From contig JAXLQK010000034.1 in assembly GCA_046331665.1 (NCBI GenBank), forward strand, positions 1 to 64,000: 64,000 bases of DNA. The letters run 5' to 3'. The notes beneath the pieces were generated by a model, which worked only from the letters and a program-made list of their open reading frames with translations, was not told the origin of the DNA and made no database searches. Shown piece by piece: positions 17,297-26,525 of this stretch (position 1 is the first letter of the stretch; every line of letters begins with the position of its first letter). The translations under genes and the position numbers were made by a program. Source of the stretch: CAWBAT01 sp046331665 (GTDB lineage: Bacteria; Acidobacteriota; Terriglobia; Versatilivoradales; Versatilivoraceae).

Positions 17297-20266
17297 TCAT
17301 TGGGGAAGCAAGGTACGAGGATCGTTGGTGACATTGTCGATCGCCGAGGCATAGGCGGCCACAGCGCCACCCTGGGTAACTACGGAAAGGTCCAACCGCG
17401 CCCCGTTGAGATTGGCGCTACCGCCTAAGGCAAGTGCTACTCGGCCTACCTGAGTCATCTCCAAGGGACGCAGGGTGTAGCGCTTCGTCCCCAACGTTGT
17501 CCCATCCGGCCCGACCAGCGTTACATCCACATCTACGGATTGAAACTCAACCGTATTGCAGAGGATCAGGTTCGTGCGGAAACTAGCGTCTTCCCGTATG
17601 GCCACAATCGACTTTGGGCTCTGATAGCGGACAAGATCTTCATTCGCCATGGCAGGGACACTCTGTCCGAAGGTCCCTCCAAATCCCGGTGTCGAGGTTT
17701 GTCCCACGATCACCAGGTCAAGTGACTCACCCGCGCCTATTTCAATACCTCCATAATCAGAGTCCTTGTTAAAAAGACTCTTCAAAACATCTGTATAGGT
17801 GACTGACTGACCTGCCGGTATCGAAAGGGGTTTCGAGTCCCCTCCCGTTCCATCCTTGTTATTGCCCAGAAATTTGATAAATCCGTCGGCTTTCTTGCTG
17901 CCGACATTGGCGATCGTAAGGTCAGTCGTATAGAAAGCTCCGCCGGCACCCCCGGCTCGTGCACTCGAGGGCAGGTACCATCTGCTGGGTAAGTCATAGG
18001 GGATTTGTGAGGCCCTTGGTAGTAAGGTGCGAGGGTCGTTGGTGACATTGTCAATCGCCGAAGCGTAGGCAGAGAACGCGCCACCATCCGTGGGCGTCGA
18101 AAGTATAAGCCGGGCCCCTTTCACATTGGCCGAAACTCCTAGATCACGAATGACCTTGGTTACCTGAGTCATTCCGAGCGGCAGCAAAGTGTAGCGTTTT
18201 GTCCCAAGCGTACTGCCATTCTCTGCAATTAGAGTGGCGTCCACATCGAGCGATACACTCGTTGCATTTGTCAGGATCAGGTTTGTTCGAAACGCACCAT
18301 CCTCCCGAATCGCGACAATTGACTGGGGATTACCTTTCGAGATTAGTGCCGTTATAGTTGATACCGGAACACTTTGGCCAAAGGTCCCTCCAAAGCCCGG
18401 CGTTGAGGTCTGACTCAAAACGGCCAATCCAAGTGAATCTGAGCTGACGTTAATCGCCCCATAATCCGAGCTGCGCCCAAAGACTGATCCCAGGATGTCG
18501 GCAAAAGTCTGTGTTTTGCCAGCTGGCATCGCGTATGTCTTCTCTTCCCCTCCCGTCCCATCTTTGTTATTTCCTAGAAACTTAAAGGTCAAATTGGCAC
18601 TGGTACTACCCACATTGCAGGCGGTCACGTCCGTCGTGTAAAACGCCCCATTAAGCCCCTGAGCGCGGGCAGTCGATGGCAATGTAGCCGTAGCAGCCGG
18701 AGTGTTTCCAGAGAGAACATCAATTGTAAATTCTTGTGAAGCCGCTTGACCCCCGCTATCTGCAACTCGGACCGTGAAGGTGGACGAGCCTAGAGCTGCA
18801 GCAGCAACTCTGGCTGGGAACTTTAACGCTCCCTGAGCTGTAGGAGTGCCGGAGATGATTCCGGTAGCGGCATTCAGAGCCAGACCTGTTGGAAGAGTCC
18901 CAGCTGAGATGGAAAAGTTGTATGGTGGAGTTCCCCCTGCGACCGCAGGTTTTTGAGAGAAGGAAGCATTTGGGAAGGCCACGTCATTCCTTTTGAGCCG
19001 GCTATAGGCAGCAATGCCAAGTGCGCTTTCACTCGATTCAAATGGAGAGCCGGAAATTGGAGTCAATATCCCAGTGCTCGGGTTTAGCGAGAACCCCGAA
19101 GTGCTGTTGTCAGATTGATTTGCCACGTAAACCCACTGCCCTCCTGGGTCCACAGCTACATCTACAGGTGATGCAAATTCTCCAATAGCCAATGGCGTGC
19201 CAACCGCCGTCAAAGATCCATTGCTTCCGACGCGGTACGACGCCACCGTATCGCTCTGACCAAAGAAGTTCGTCCGCTGGGTAACCAGGACAAATTGACC
19301 TGTGGGGTCGGCAGCAATAGCGGAGGGCGCCGGGTTCAAGACTAGTGCAGATCCCGTAACCGGTGTCAAAGCCCCTCCAGCCCCGATAGATAGAACAAAA
19401 ATTCCGCGGCTATCTATCGCATAAATAAACCTTCCCAGGGGATCCGCCGCAACTCTGTATAGAAAGTCTCCCATCTTAAAAGGTGAGCCGGCAATGGGAG
19501 TTAGTGCACCGGTGCTGTTGTTAATCGAATAGGCTGAGATACTGTTCCCTAAATTGTTAGCCACGTACAGGTATCGTCCGAATCCATCGGTGGCCACATC
19601 AAGCGGCTGTGATCCTGCGGCAAAGGGAGAACCTGCCACCGGGGTCAGACCGCCAGTATCAGGATTTAAAGAAAACACCGTGACATTGTTCGACACGGAG
19701 TTAGCTACAAAGACAAACTGCCCGGTTGGGTCAATAGTCAAACGCTCGGGAGAAGTCCCCCCAGTGGAAAAAGGGGAGCCTGTCACTGGGGTGAAGGCAT
19801 CCGTATCAGGGTCGACACTGTGCACACAAACAAAATTCTGGGCTGAGTCCGTGACAAGAACATAATGACCCAGCGAATCGACGACCACCCCTGCCGACGA
19901 ACTGCAAGAATTGACGGCTCCAGGGATGGGAACCAAACTCCCCGGAGCGGGTCCCATGATGGAACGCTTATCTGAGATGCCGGTAGTCAACGCTTCTTGC
20001 CTCAGTTTGAGTGGGACAACGTCGTAATATAATTCTTCAACTTCGTAGAATCCGGCCTGCATTCTTTTGATGCTCGCATTGATGGCTTTCACTGTCCATC
20101 CCCTTGCCCTCAAATACTGCCGAATCCTTTTTTCCACGTCGGGACTTAACTTCAATGTCGAGGCCGCCTCCAAGAATAAGGCACTAGGCAAGATTAGAAA
20201 CGCCACGGTCAGGATTAGCGACAGGAAAATACGCAATCTGTGACGACACATAGTCGACTCCTCCAC
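17297..20266 (-). CDS. Secreted multi-domain protein: beta-propeller, putative Ig fold, two copies of a C-terminal module
   Basis: 989 residues. After a signal peptide (LSLILTVAFLILPSALFLEA) and a short helical region, residues about 105-430 form a lactonase-like seven-bladed propeller with repeated GSPF, DPTGQFVFVAN and VFSLNPDTGGLTPV segments. Next is a He_PIG-type Ig domain (about 440-520: AVAGGTPPYNFSIS, LPTGLALNAATGIISGTPT). Then come two tandem copies (about 525-755 and 757-989) of a module marked by NGAFYTTD, FLGNNKDGTGG, SQTSTPGFGGTFGQSVP, IVAIREDxxFRTNL, LGTKRYTL and AYASAIDNVTNDPRTLLP. It is probably a cell-surface or extracellular adhesion or binding protein. The module recurs in the matrixin gene at 36-38 kb. 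Confidence 0.82.
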   Translation of the reverse strand: MEESTMCRHRLRIFLSLILTVAFLILPSALFLEAASTLKLSPDVEKRIRQYLRARGWTVKAINASIKRMQAGFYEVEELYYDVVPLKLRQEALTTGISDKRSIMGPAPGSLVPIPGAVNSCSSSAGVVVDSLGHYVLVTDSAQNFVCVHSVDPDTDAFTPVTGSPFSTGGTSPERLTIDPTGQFVFVANSVSNNVTVFSLNPDTGGLTPVAGSPFAAGSQPLDVATDGFGRYLYVANNLGNSISAYSINNSTGALTPIAGSPFKMGDFLYRVAADPLGRFIYAIDSRGIFVLSIGAGGALTPVTGSALVLNPAPSAIAADPTGQFVLVTQRTNFFGQSDTVASYRVGSNGSLTAVGTPLAIGEFASPVDVAVDPGGQWVYVANQSDNSTSGFSLNPSTGILTPISGSPFESSESALGIAAYSRLKRNDVAFPNASFSQKPAVAGGTPPYNFSISAGTLPTGLALNAATGIISGTPTAQGALKFPARVAAAALGSSTFTVRVADSGGQAASQEFTIDVLSGNTPAATATLPSTARAQGLNGAFYTTDVTACNVGSTSANLTFKFLGNNKDGTGGEEKTYAMPAGKTQTFADILGSVFGRSSDYGAINVSSDSLGLAVLSQTSTPGFGGTFGQSVPVSTITALISKGNPQSIVAIREDGAFRTNLILTNATSVSLDVDATLIAENGSTLGTKRYTLLPLGMTQVTKVIRDLGVSANVKGARLILSTPTDGGAFSAYASAIDNVTNDPRTLLPRASQIPYDLPSRWYLPSSARAGGAGGAFYTTDLTIANVGSKKADGFIKFLGNNKDGTGGDSKPLSIPAGQSVTYTDVLKSLFNKDSDYGGIEIGAGESLDLVIVGQTSTPGFGGTFGQSVPAMANEDLVRYQSPKSIVAIREDASFRTNLILCNTVEFQSVDVDVTLVGPDGTTLGTKRYTLRPLEMTQVGRVALALGGSANLNGARLDLSVVTQGGAVAAYASAIDNVTNDPRTLLPQ

Positions 20267-20343
20267 TTAATTCACTTTTAAATTAATACAAATCATCGAG
20301 ACATCTCTGAAGGGCTCTGGCTCGATCTATCTCAACAACTTTA

Positions 20344-20762
20344 GCAGCGGTCTGTGAACGCCGTTCTCTTGGAAATTCAGAGACTTCGGAGGTGGCTCAT
20401 CTAACTTCGCTACAATTTCCTATCGGCTTACAACATCCCAGCGCAAACGGATATTCCGAATAAATTAGAAACACCGACAGCCAGATTCCGTAGCGAGGCT
20501 ACGCCGGTCCCTGATTAGAAAATTGGAAATTAAAATGCTGACAGGCTTCATCGAAGCCTGTCAAGAATTTTGTTATAGGGCTGGGTGGAACGCGAAGCTT
20601 TGCTACGCCGATAAAGACGTTTTCTGCATTAATCCTAGGCTTCTCTGTGCAGTATTTCGTCCCCGCGACAAACCTACAAACACGTTTGTCGTGGCTACCA
20701 TTGGCAATTATAGGAGTATTTGAGAATTCCTATTGCTACCGGACCGGGGCCAACAGCCCCGG
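20344..20762. repeat. Cluster of unrelated-stem hairpins in a 650-base intergenic region
   Basis: Between the propeller gene (minus) and the dipeptidase (plus) there are several hairpins with different stems: an 11-bp stem TGACAGGCTTC/GAAGCCTGTCA (20539-20563), CGACAAAC/GTTTGTCG (20666-20691) and CCGGGGC/GCCCCGG (20744-20762). A decayed copy of the GGCGGTC hairpin lies near 20345. The last two are soon followed by GGCTACC or GGCTACA, matching the GCTACA tail of the hairpins elsewhere. No gene is seen here. Confidence 0.65.
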
Positions 20763-20918
20763 CTACAGAACTTTAGTAGCTCCGCATAAGACATGTACAT
20801 AGGGTATTATGCGTAGATCAATCTTTGGGTTGAGACCTGAAGACAACATTTTTTTGGTACTCCTCAGTGTTCCAAGTACCGAGAACGAAATCCCAGATGA
20901 ATTTCTCAGGAGATATTC

Positions 20919-22283
20919 ATGGAAACTGTATTGAATTATATCGAAGCAAATAAAGACCGATTCCTTGAAGAATTGAAGGAACACTTGAGGATTCCCAGCA
21001 TCAGCAATAATCCAGAGAACAAAAAAGACATGCTGCGTTGCGCTCATTATCTCATCGACCAGCTCAAGCAAATCGGGATGCAGCAAACCCAGCTCTTCCC
21101 TACTCCAGGACATCCCATCGTCTATGGTGAATGGCTGGGCGCTCCGGGCCAGCCCACGGTCTTGTTTTATGGGCATTATGATGTTCAGCCGGTCGATCCC
21201 CTGGAGCTCTGGATCTCTCCTCCTTTTGAACCCACGATCCGCAACGGTGAATTGTACGCCAGAGGGGCCGTCGACGATAAGGGCCAGGTTCAAATGAATC
21301 TCAAGGGTGTGGAAGCCCACTTCAAGGTCACGGGGACGTTGCCGGTAAACGTCAAGTTCCTTATTGAGGGAGAAGAAGAAGTGGGTAGCGGTAACCTGGA
21401 CAACTTCATCGCCGAGCACCGGGAACTGCTTAAAGCTGACGTGGTGCTGATTTCGGATTCACCCATGTTCGACCGTGGCATCCCTTCGATATGTTATGGC
21501 CTGCGCGGGCTGGCCTATATGCAAGTTGACCTGAAGGGTTCGGAGAGTGACCTGCATTCCGGGTCATTCGGCGGGGCAGTGATCAATCCTAATTTTGCGC
21601 TGGCTCAAATCATCGCAGACCTCAAGGACAAGAACGGAAGGATTCAAATTCCAGGCTTTTATGACGATGTTCTTCCCTTAAGTGAACAGGAAAAAGCGGA
21701 GTTCCGCAGGCTTCCCTTCCAGGAAGAAAAATACCGGCAAGATCTCGGTGCCACTGCGTTGTTTGGCGAGGCGGGCTACGGAGTCCTTGAGCGTCTGTGG
21801 GTGCGACCCACTCTGGAAGTAAACGGCCTCTGTGGCGGGTTCATCGGAGAAGGCGCCAAGACGGTCATTCCAGCCAAAGCCATGGCCAAGATCAGTATGA
21901 GACTGGTGCCCAATCAAGACCCCGACAAGATTGCGCATCTTTTTGAAGACTACGTTCGAAAAGTGGCTCCGTCGTCCGTGGAATTAAAGGTCACCCGCAT
22001 GCACGGGGGCAAGGCCTGGGTAGCCCCCATCGATCATCCGGCGATTCAAGCCGCCTCGCGTGCTTTGGAAAAGGGCTTCGGCAAGCGTCCCGTTTTCGTT
22101 CGCGAGGGCGGATCCATTCCCGTCGTCGCCACCTTTCAGGAATTGCTCGGCTTACCCAGTGTCTTAATGGGTGTTGGACTCCCAGATGAGAATTCCCACG
22201 CACCCAACGAAAAATTAGACCTCTTCAACTACCACCACGGGATTATCAGCTCAGCCTGGTTCTTTCATGAGATGAAGAAATGA
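20919..22283 (+). CDS. M20 family dipeptidase
   Basis: 454-residue cytosolic metallopeptidase of the M20 (CNDP/PepV-like) group, which hydrolyses dipeptides or related amide bonds with two zinc ions. The metal and catalytic residues are visible: GHYDVQP with His86 and Asp88, AVDDKGQ with Asp119/Asp120, EGEEEVGS from Glu150 with the general-base and metal Glu pair, and a late NSHAPNEKL His. The lid domain is recognisable in DLHSGSFGGAV. Length is normal for the family. ATG 20919 is preceded by AGGAGA at seven bases. The stop is followed directly by the purine-rich repeat that precedes the next gene. Confidence 0.94.
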   Translation: METVLNYIEANKDRFLEELKEHLRIPSISNNPENKKDMLRCAHYLIDQLKQIGMQQTQLFPTPGHPIVYGEWLGAPGQPTVLFYGHYDVQPVDPLELWISPPFEPTIRNGELYARGAVDDKGQVQMNLKGVEAHFKVTGTLPVNVKFLIEGEEEVGSGNLDNFIAEHRELLKADVVLISDSPMFDRGIPSICYGLRGLAYMQVDLKGSESDLHSGSFGGAVINPNFALAQIIADLKDKNGRIQIPGFYDDVLPLSEQEKAEFRRLPFQEEKYRQDLGATALFGEAGYGVLERLWVRPTLEVNGLCGGFIGEGAKTVIPAKAMAKISMRLVPNQDPDKIAHLFEDYVRKVAPSSVELKVTRMHGGKAWVAPIDHPAIQAASRALEKGFGKRPVFVREGGSIPVVATFQELLGLPSVLMGVGLPDENSHAPNEKLDLFNYHHGIISSAWFFHEMKK

Positions 22284-22355
22284 GAGGGTGAAGGGGGGAG
22301 AAGGGTGAGGTGAAGGGCGGAAAAAGGTGAGGTGAAGGGGTGAAAGGGTGTAGAG
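22284..22355 (+). repeat. Purine-rich GGTGAAG repeat tract, left arm
   Basis: Directly after the dipeptidase stop codon come about ten imperfect copies of a GGTGAAGG-type unit. The tract runs into GAGGTGAAA, in which GTG is the start codon of the next gene and the preceding G-rich unit is its only ribosome-binding site. The same unit is repeated in inverted orientation at 22781-22850. Confidence 0.85.
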
Positions 22356-22760
22356 GTGAAAAAAGTGACCAATCAGAAGATTGTTTCGCACCGTGATTTG
22401 CAAGTTTACAACAAGTCATTCGAAGCAGCGCTGCGCGTCCATTCAGCAACAAAACTATTTCCTAATGAGGAGATGTATTCTTTGACGGATCAGCTTCGAA
22501 GATCTTCTCGTTCGGTTCGTGCCAATCTAGCGGAGGCCTGGAGGAAACGAAGATATGAAGCTGCCTTCATTAGCAAATTGAATGACGTGGAAGCCGAAGC
22601 TGCAGAAACGCAAACTTGGATTGAGTTTGCTGTTTCGCTTAATTACTTGAGTAAAGAGGCTGGAGCCAATCTGCAAAATACTTATGAAGAAATAATTTGC
22701 ACAATCATCGGTATGATCAGCCATTCTAAATCTTGGGTGCTGCCTTCCGGTCGAAAATGA
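22356..22760 (+). CDS. Four-helix-bundle protein (23S rRNA intervening-sequence/S23 family)
   Basis: 134 residues, all helical. Features typical of the IVP/S23 four-helix-bundle family are SHRDLQVYNKSFEAALRV at the start, TDQLRRSSRSVRANLAEAWRKRR in the middle and FISKLNDVEAEAAETQTWIEFA. Homologs are encoded inside 23S rRNA intervening sequences in some bacteria, and the fold is shared with Avd of diversity-generating retroelements. Here it stands alone between convergent protein genes. It starts with GTG, which lies within the flanking repeat. Molecular function is not established; nucleic-acid binding is an inference from the basic surface residues. Confidence 0.9.
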   Translation: MKKVTNQKIVSHRDLQVYNKSFEAALRVHSATKLFPNEEMYSLTDQLRRSSRSVRANLAEAWRKRRYEAAFISKLNDVEAEAAETQTWIEFAVSLNYLSKEAGANLQNTYEEIICTIIGMISHSKSWVLPSGRK

Positions 22761-22780
22761 TCCCTTTGAAGATGACGTAT

Positions 22781-22850
22781 CCCTTCACCTCTTCACCTCT
22801 TCACCTTCTCATCCCTTCACCTTGTCACCTCTTCATCTCTTGCCTGCTCA
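22781..22850 (-). repeat. CCCTTCACCTC repeat tract, right arm (inverse of 22284-22355)
   Basis: About eight imperfect copies of CTTCACCTCTTCACC. The reverse complement is the same GGTGAAGAG unit found before the four-helix-bundle gene. The tract reaches the stop codon of the GlnD-like gene, so both arms begin at the stop codon of a flanking gene and the four-helix-bundle gene sits between them like cargo. Confidence 0.85.
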
Positions 22851-25484
22851 CTTCGCCACAGCGCGCAGACGTTCGAGAACTTCGGTCATTTGAAAACTGC
22901 TGGTCACTTTCTCGCCTTCCTTGGTCTGAACATAGAACACGTCAAAGGCGTGTCCTTTTTCCGTGGCCAGCTTGGCCGATAGGATATTGAGACCCAGAGA
23001 GGAAATCGCGGCCGCGAGCCGATAGCCCAGGCCAAGACGATCTCCAGCTTGGACTTCTATCACGGTGCACTGGGAAGCGATCTCATTGTCGATTCGAACT
23101 CGAGGCGGAATGGGGGGCTTCCCGGAATAGCTGGCGTCTGTCTGTAATTTCAGCCCCAAGACGTCATCCAGGCTCTTTGTCCCAGTAATGATGTCTGCCA
23201 GCAAGCGATCCACCCGGTTCCAAATCTCCACATCCAGGATAGCATTCCCGTTAACATCCCCTACTTGAAACGTATCGATCACGATCTCATCTTCCCGTGT
23301 ATTGAGCTGAGCGCTCAAGATCGGGATTTCCAAAGCGGTAAGAGTCCCGGCGATCTGAGCGAATCGCCCCGGCAGGTCCAGCGTCGACACCATGAGTTCC
23401 GTGTATCCTGACGATGCATGAGGAGTCCAGAGTGTAACAACGGGCTTGTCGTGCAACCGTTCACAGAGACGGATATGGGACAGAATTTGCTGCAAGGGAG
23501 TATAAAGGGCGTATTTCTCCGGAAGCAGTGTAAAATGCCGCAGTATAGTCTCCGTTTCAAATTCTCGGGAAAGTTGCTCCAGCACTTTTTGCTGGATGGA
23601 AGTCACCTGGGCATGTTCGGGTTCGCTGATCGCATCTCCAAACATCAGCCGGTCATAGACTCTAAAGTATAACGACCAGAGCATGAAATCCTTTCGATCA
23701 TTCCAATCCTCACCTCCCCAAGCGAAGGAATCCGCGTACGTAAACAGCAACAACATATTCAGATTGTCCGCAGTTTCCAGAGTGTCGCAGACATCCTGCA
23801 GGATCAACGGATCATCCAGGTCGCGTCGCTGCGAAACCCGCGTTAACAAATGCTGTTCCCGGACCAGCAACAAAATTTTTTCGATGCTTTCCATGTCAAA
23901 ATTCATGCGACGCAACGCTTTCGCGGCAAAGTGTTCATGATGGGGATGTTCCCGAACCGAGACGCTTTTCCCTGATTCATGCAAGAGCAGGGCCGCATAA
24001 ATTAGCGAAGGATCGGCCACTGCATCCATGACTCTTTGATAGTCGTGAAGTCCCGGACTCTTGGTGTTGACCACATTATCCAGGATCTCAATCGTTCGCA
24101 GCGTATGCTCGTCCAGGGTGATGTTTCGGTACGGTTCCAATTCCGGCAAGCAATCCAGCCGGCCGAACTCCGGGCAGTAGTTCTTCAGGAACCCAAGCCC
24201 GTGCATGCGGCGCAGGGAGATGGCGATTTTGCCGCGATTTTTCAGAATTTGGCGAAACTCGGCGTGAATCGCAGGGACATCGAATAAGTGAATATCCCAC
24301 TGGGACTGCTCGGAAAGAAAGTTATCTTCCACATCCCGATCAAACAGAGCGGGCTCTGTCTGGCTGAAGCGGAATCGTTTCATCCACTTTTCTGGTCCTG
24401 CCGCACTTGAAACCGCCGTACCATTTTCATTGTGCTTGCTCTTGGCAGTCGCCGAAAGGCCCGTGAATCTTAAGTAACGAAGCTTGTTCTCCTCCGCTCC
24501 CGCACCATGCCTGAGACGGGCCTGTTCGAGGAATCGGCTTACGACGTGGTCAATTTTCCGCCGCTGAATCTGGACTTCCCGCAGAAACCGCACGCCCGCC
24601 ACCTTCGGCACCGATTCCTTGAATCCCAGAAAATCCGCGCACTTTTCCAGAACTTCCTTGGAGAGAACATTCCCTTGAAAATCCGAAGAAAATTCGAGCG
24701 TATTGCGAAGCCGCAGCAGAAAATCTCTTCCCCGCTGAACCGTGGTCCATTCCCGGGGACTCAAATGCCGTTCTTCCACCAGTCTTTCAGTATTGTCCGT
24801 GCCGGTGAGAATTCTCAGACAGCCTAGAAAGATTTGTGAATCCAATAACCCTCCCGCTCCCAACGTCAAGTCTGCATCGATACGCGACGCGATTTCTCCG
24901 TAGTCGGCGTGAATCCTTTTCAGGAAATCAGTAATTTCGCAGACAAAGGCGAGGGGGTTTTTCAAGACGACTGTACGAAATCTTTGGTTAAATTCCCTAT
25001 AAGGATTAGCATCGCCGCATAGGAACCGGGAAAATAGAAGTTTCGAGCCAAAGGCAACATTCTGTGACGCCTGGTGAAGACACTCTTTGACACTGATTAT
25101 GGTGACTTGGAGTTGAACACCTGACGCTTGAAACAACAAGCGAAGCTGTTCGATGGTCTCTCCTGGGACAGCTGACTGATTAGGTTTGAGAAGAATTAAC
25201 AACTCGACGGGTGAAAGAGGCGAGAGGTCCATGGAGCCATATTCACCTATCGCGATCCAGGCCCCGGAGAGATAAAATCCCGGGGACAAACCGGAGGCTT
25301 GAAAGGCGGGTTGGATGCTCTGGACGAGCTGGTCCAGTAGAATACTACGACTCGTCGCGATGGAAAATCCGCCTTCGCCATTCAAATGGCGAGAGCGCAG
25401 CTTTCTCATCTCCAGCCGGTATCCCCGCTGGCAATGCTGCAACAATGAGCCATTTTCAAGAGAAAGGTTGTCCAAATGATTCAT
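22848..25484 (-). CDS. glnD: GlnD-like protein (PII uridylyltransferase family) with altered catalytic motifs
   Basis: 878 residues with the GlnD order: nucleotidyltransferase domain (about 60-200), helical GlnE-like region (200-330), HD domain (about 455-560) and two C-terminal ACT domains (about 700-775 and 805-878). GlnD normally adds and removes UMP on PII in response to glutamine. Here the transferase signature reads GEYGSMDLSPLSPVELL (80-96) instead of GGYGRGELSPYSDIDLL, so both catalytic Asp positions are Pro92 and Glu94. The HD site reads LLHESGK (Glu503 in place of Asp). The ACT domains look intact. Either this is a divergent enzyme or a sensor that has lost catalysis. No glnB or amtB gene is in the window. 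Confidence 0.85.
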   Translation of the reverse strand: MNHLDNLSLENGSLLQHCQRGYRLEMRKLRSRHLNGEGGFSIATSRSILLDQLVQSIQPAFQASGLSPGFYLSGAWIAIGEYGSMDLSPLSPVELLILLKPNQSAVPGETIEQLRLLFQASGVQLQVTIISVKECLHQASQNVAFGSKLLFSRFLCGDANPYREFNQRFRTVVLKNPLAFVCEITDFLKRIHADYGEIASRIDADLTLGAGGLLDSQIFLGCLRILTGTDNTERLVEERHLSPREWTTVQRGRDFLLRLRNTLEFSSDFQGNVLSKEVLEKCADFLGFKESVPKVAGVRFLREVQIQRRKIDHVVSRFLEQARLRHGAGAEENKLRYLRFTGLSATAKSKHNENGTAVSSAAGPEKWMKRFRFSQTEPALFDRDVEDNFLSEQSQWDIHLFDVPAIHAEFRQILKNRGKIAISLRRMHGLGFLKNYCPEFGRLDCLPELEPYRNITLDEHTLRTIEILDNVVNTKSPGLHDYQRVMDAVADPSLIYAALLLHESGKSVSVREHPHHEHFAAKALRRMNFDMESIEKILLLVREQHLLTRVSQRRDLDDPLILQDVCDTLETADNLNMLLLFTYADSFAWGGEDWNDRKDFMLWSLYFRVYDRLMFGDAISEPEHAQVTSIQQKVLEQLSREFETETILRHFTLLPEKYALYTPLQQILSHIRLCERLHDKPVVTLWTPHASSGYTELMVSTLDLPGRFAQIAGTLTALEIPILSAQLNTREDEIVIDTFQVGDVNGNAILDVEIWNRVDRLLADIITGTKSLDDVLGLKLQTDASYSGKPPIPPRVRIDNEIASQCTVIEVQAGDRLGLGYRLAAAISSLGLNILSAKLATEKGHAFDVFYVQTKEGEKVTSSFQMTEVLERLRAVAK

Positions 25485-25976
25485 GTGATGAGTTCAAATG
25501 GAGACTCTACAACGAACAGGCCCAACGAAAACGATCATAACACGGCGCAGCAGCGCTTGGCGCCAGCCACTTTGGATTCTGCGTTTAAGAATCACGATCT
25601 TCGTCAACTCAAGATGATTGCTATCCTAAGATTCGTGATGAAGGCCCTGTCGTTTTATCGTCCAAATTGGAATATAATTGAAGCAATTCCGCAACAGGAT
25701 TGAAGATAGAATAAAATCTCGCTGGTACGGAGGAAATGGTCGTGATCAGGAACTCAACATTAAATCAAATTGCAAGATTGAATGGTAACGTCAAAAACTC
25801 TCAGGCAAAATGGATACCCTGGGCCCATGAAAAACAGCTCTCTCTGTATTGCTCCGTCGGCCACGGGATTCCTTTGCCAATCATCTGCCTGGCCGGCTTC
25901 CATAGGAATCCGACCCTTCTGAATTTCATGTCTTCCGCCAACCATCCTCTCAGCTCAATCCTTTTTGGAGAGCCCT
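25485..25976. other. Intergenic region between divergent genes
   Basis: About 490 bases between the GlnD-like gene (minus) and the YfiT-like gene (plus). It must hold both promoters. Short open frames here lack ribosome-binding sites and resemble nothing I know; I see no repeats. Confidence 0.45.
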
Positions 25977-26501
25977 ATGCCTGATTTGAAATATCCCATT
26001 GGAAAATTTGAAGCTCCCAGGGGCATCTCGGCTGAACTCCGTGATCAATTCATCGCACAAATCGCCGCAGCGCCGTCACAGCTCCGCCATGTGGTTGACG
26101 GCCTCACGCCTCAGCAACTCAAAACACCGTATCGCGAAGGCGGCTGGACTGTCTGTCAAGTCGTCCATCATCTGCCCGACAGCCATTTCAATGCCTACGC
26201 ACGATTTAAACTGGCCGTCACTGAAGACGAACCTGCCATTAAACCTTATGACGAGGCACAATGGGCAAAACTGGCCGACGCTTGTGAACCTGATCTAAGA
26301 GATTCGCTGGTCTTGTTGGAAGCCTTACACCAGCGTTGGACCCGTTTTCTGCGCTCTCTCGGTGAAGCACAATTCAAACGAACGTATCACCACCCGGAAT
26401 CCGGGATTGTGTCTCTCGACGTGGCCCTGGCTGCCTATGCGTGGCATGGGCGCCATCACATCGCCCACATCGCGGAATTGCGCAAGCGGATGGATTGGTG
26501 A
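25977..26501 (+). CDS. YfiT-like DinB-fold protein (putative bacillithiol transferase/metal-dependent hydrolase)
   Basis: 174-residue DinB-superfamily four-helix bundle. Segments GGWTVCQVVHHLPDSHFNAY, FKLAVTEDEPAIKPYDEAQW and AYAWHGRHHIAHI match Bacillus YfiT closely. The His residues of VVHH and HxxHIAH form the expected metal site. YfiT-type proteins are annotated as bacillithiol S-transferases or metal-dependent hydrolases; whether this organism makes bacillithiol is unknown. The frame opens at 25965, but ATG 25977 is the likely start with TTGGAG just upstream. It is the first of three closely spaced plus-strand genes, two of them DinB-fold. Confidence 0.88.
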   Translation: MPDLKYPIGKFEAPRGISAELRDQFIAQIAAAPSQLRHVVDGLTPQQLKTPYREGGWTVCQVVHHLPDSHFNAYARFKLAVTEDEPAIKPYDEAQWAKLADACEPDLRDSLVLLEALHQRWTRFLRSLGEAQFKRTYHHPESGIVSLDVALAAYAWHGRHHIAHIAELRKRMDW

Positions 26502-26525
26502 GGCCAGGAAACAGGGGGAGAGAGG

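Noticed and set aside
22284..22850. CRISPR-like array
   Set aside because: Units are degenerate, 7-12 bases long, without spacers, and inverted around a gene.
25736..25984. 82-codon plus-strand frame before the YfiT-like gene
   Set aside because: No ribosome-binding site, no recognisable pattern and overlap with the better-supported YfiT-like start.
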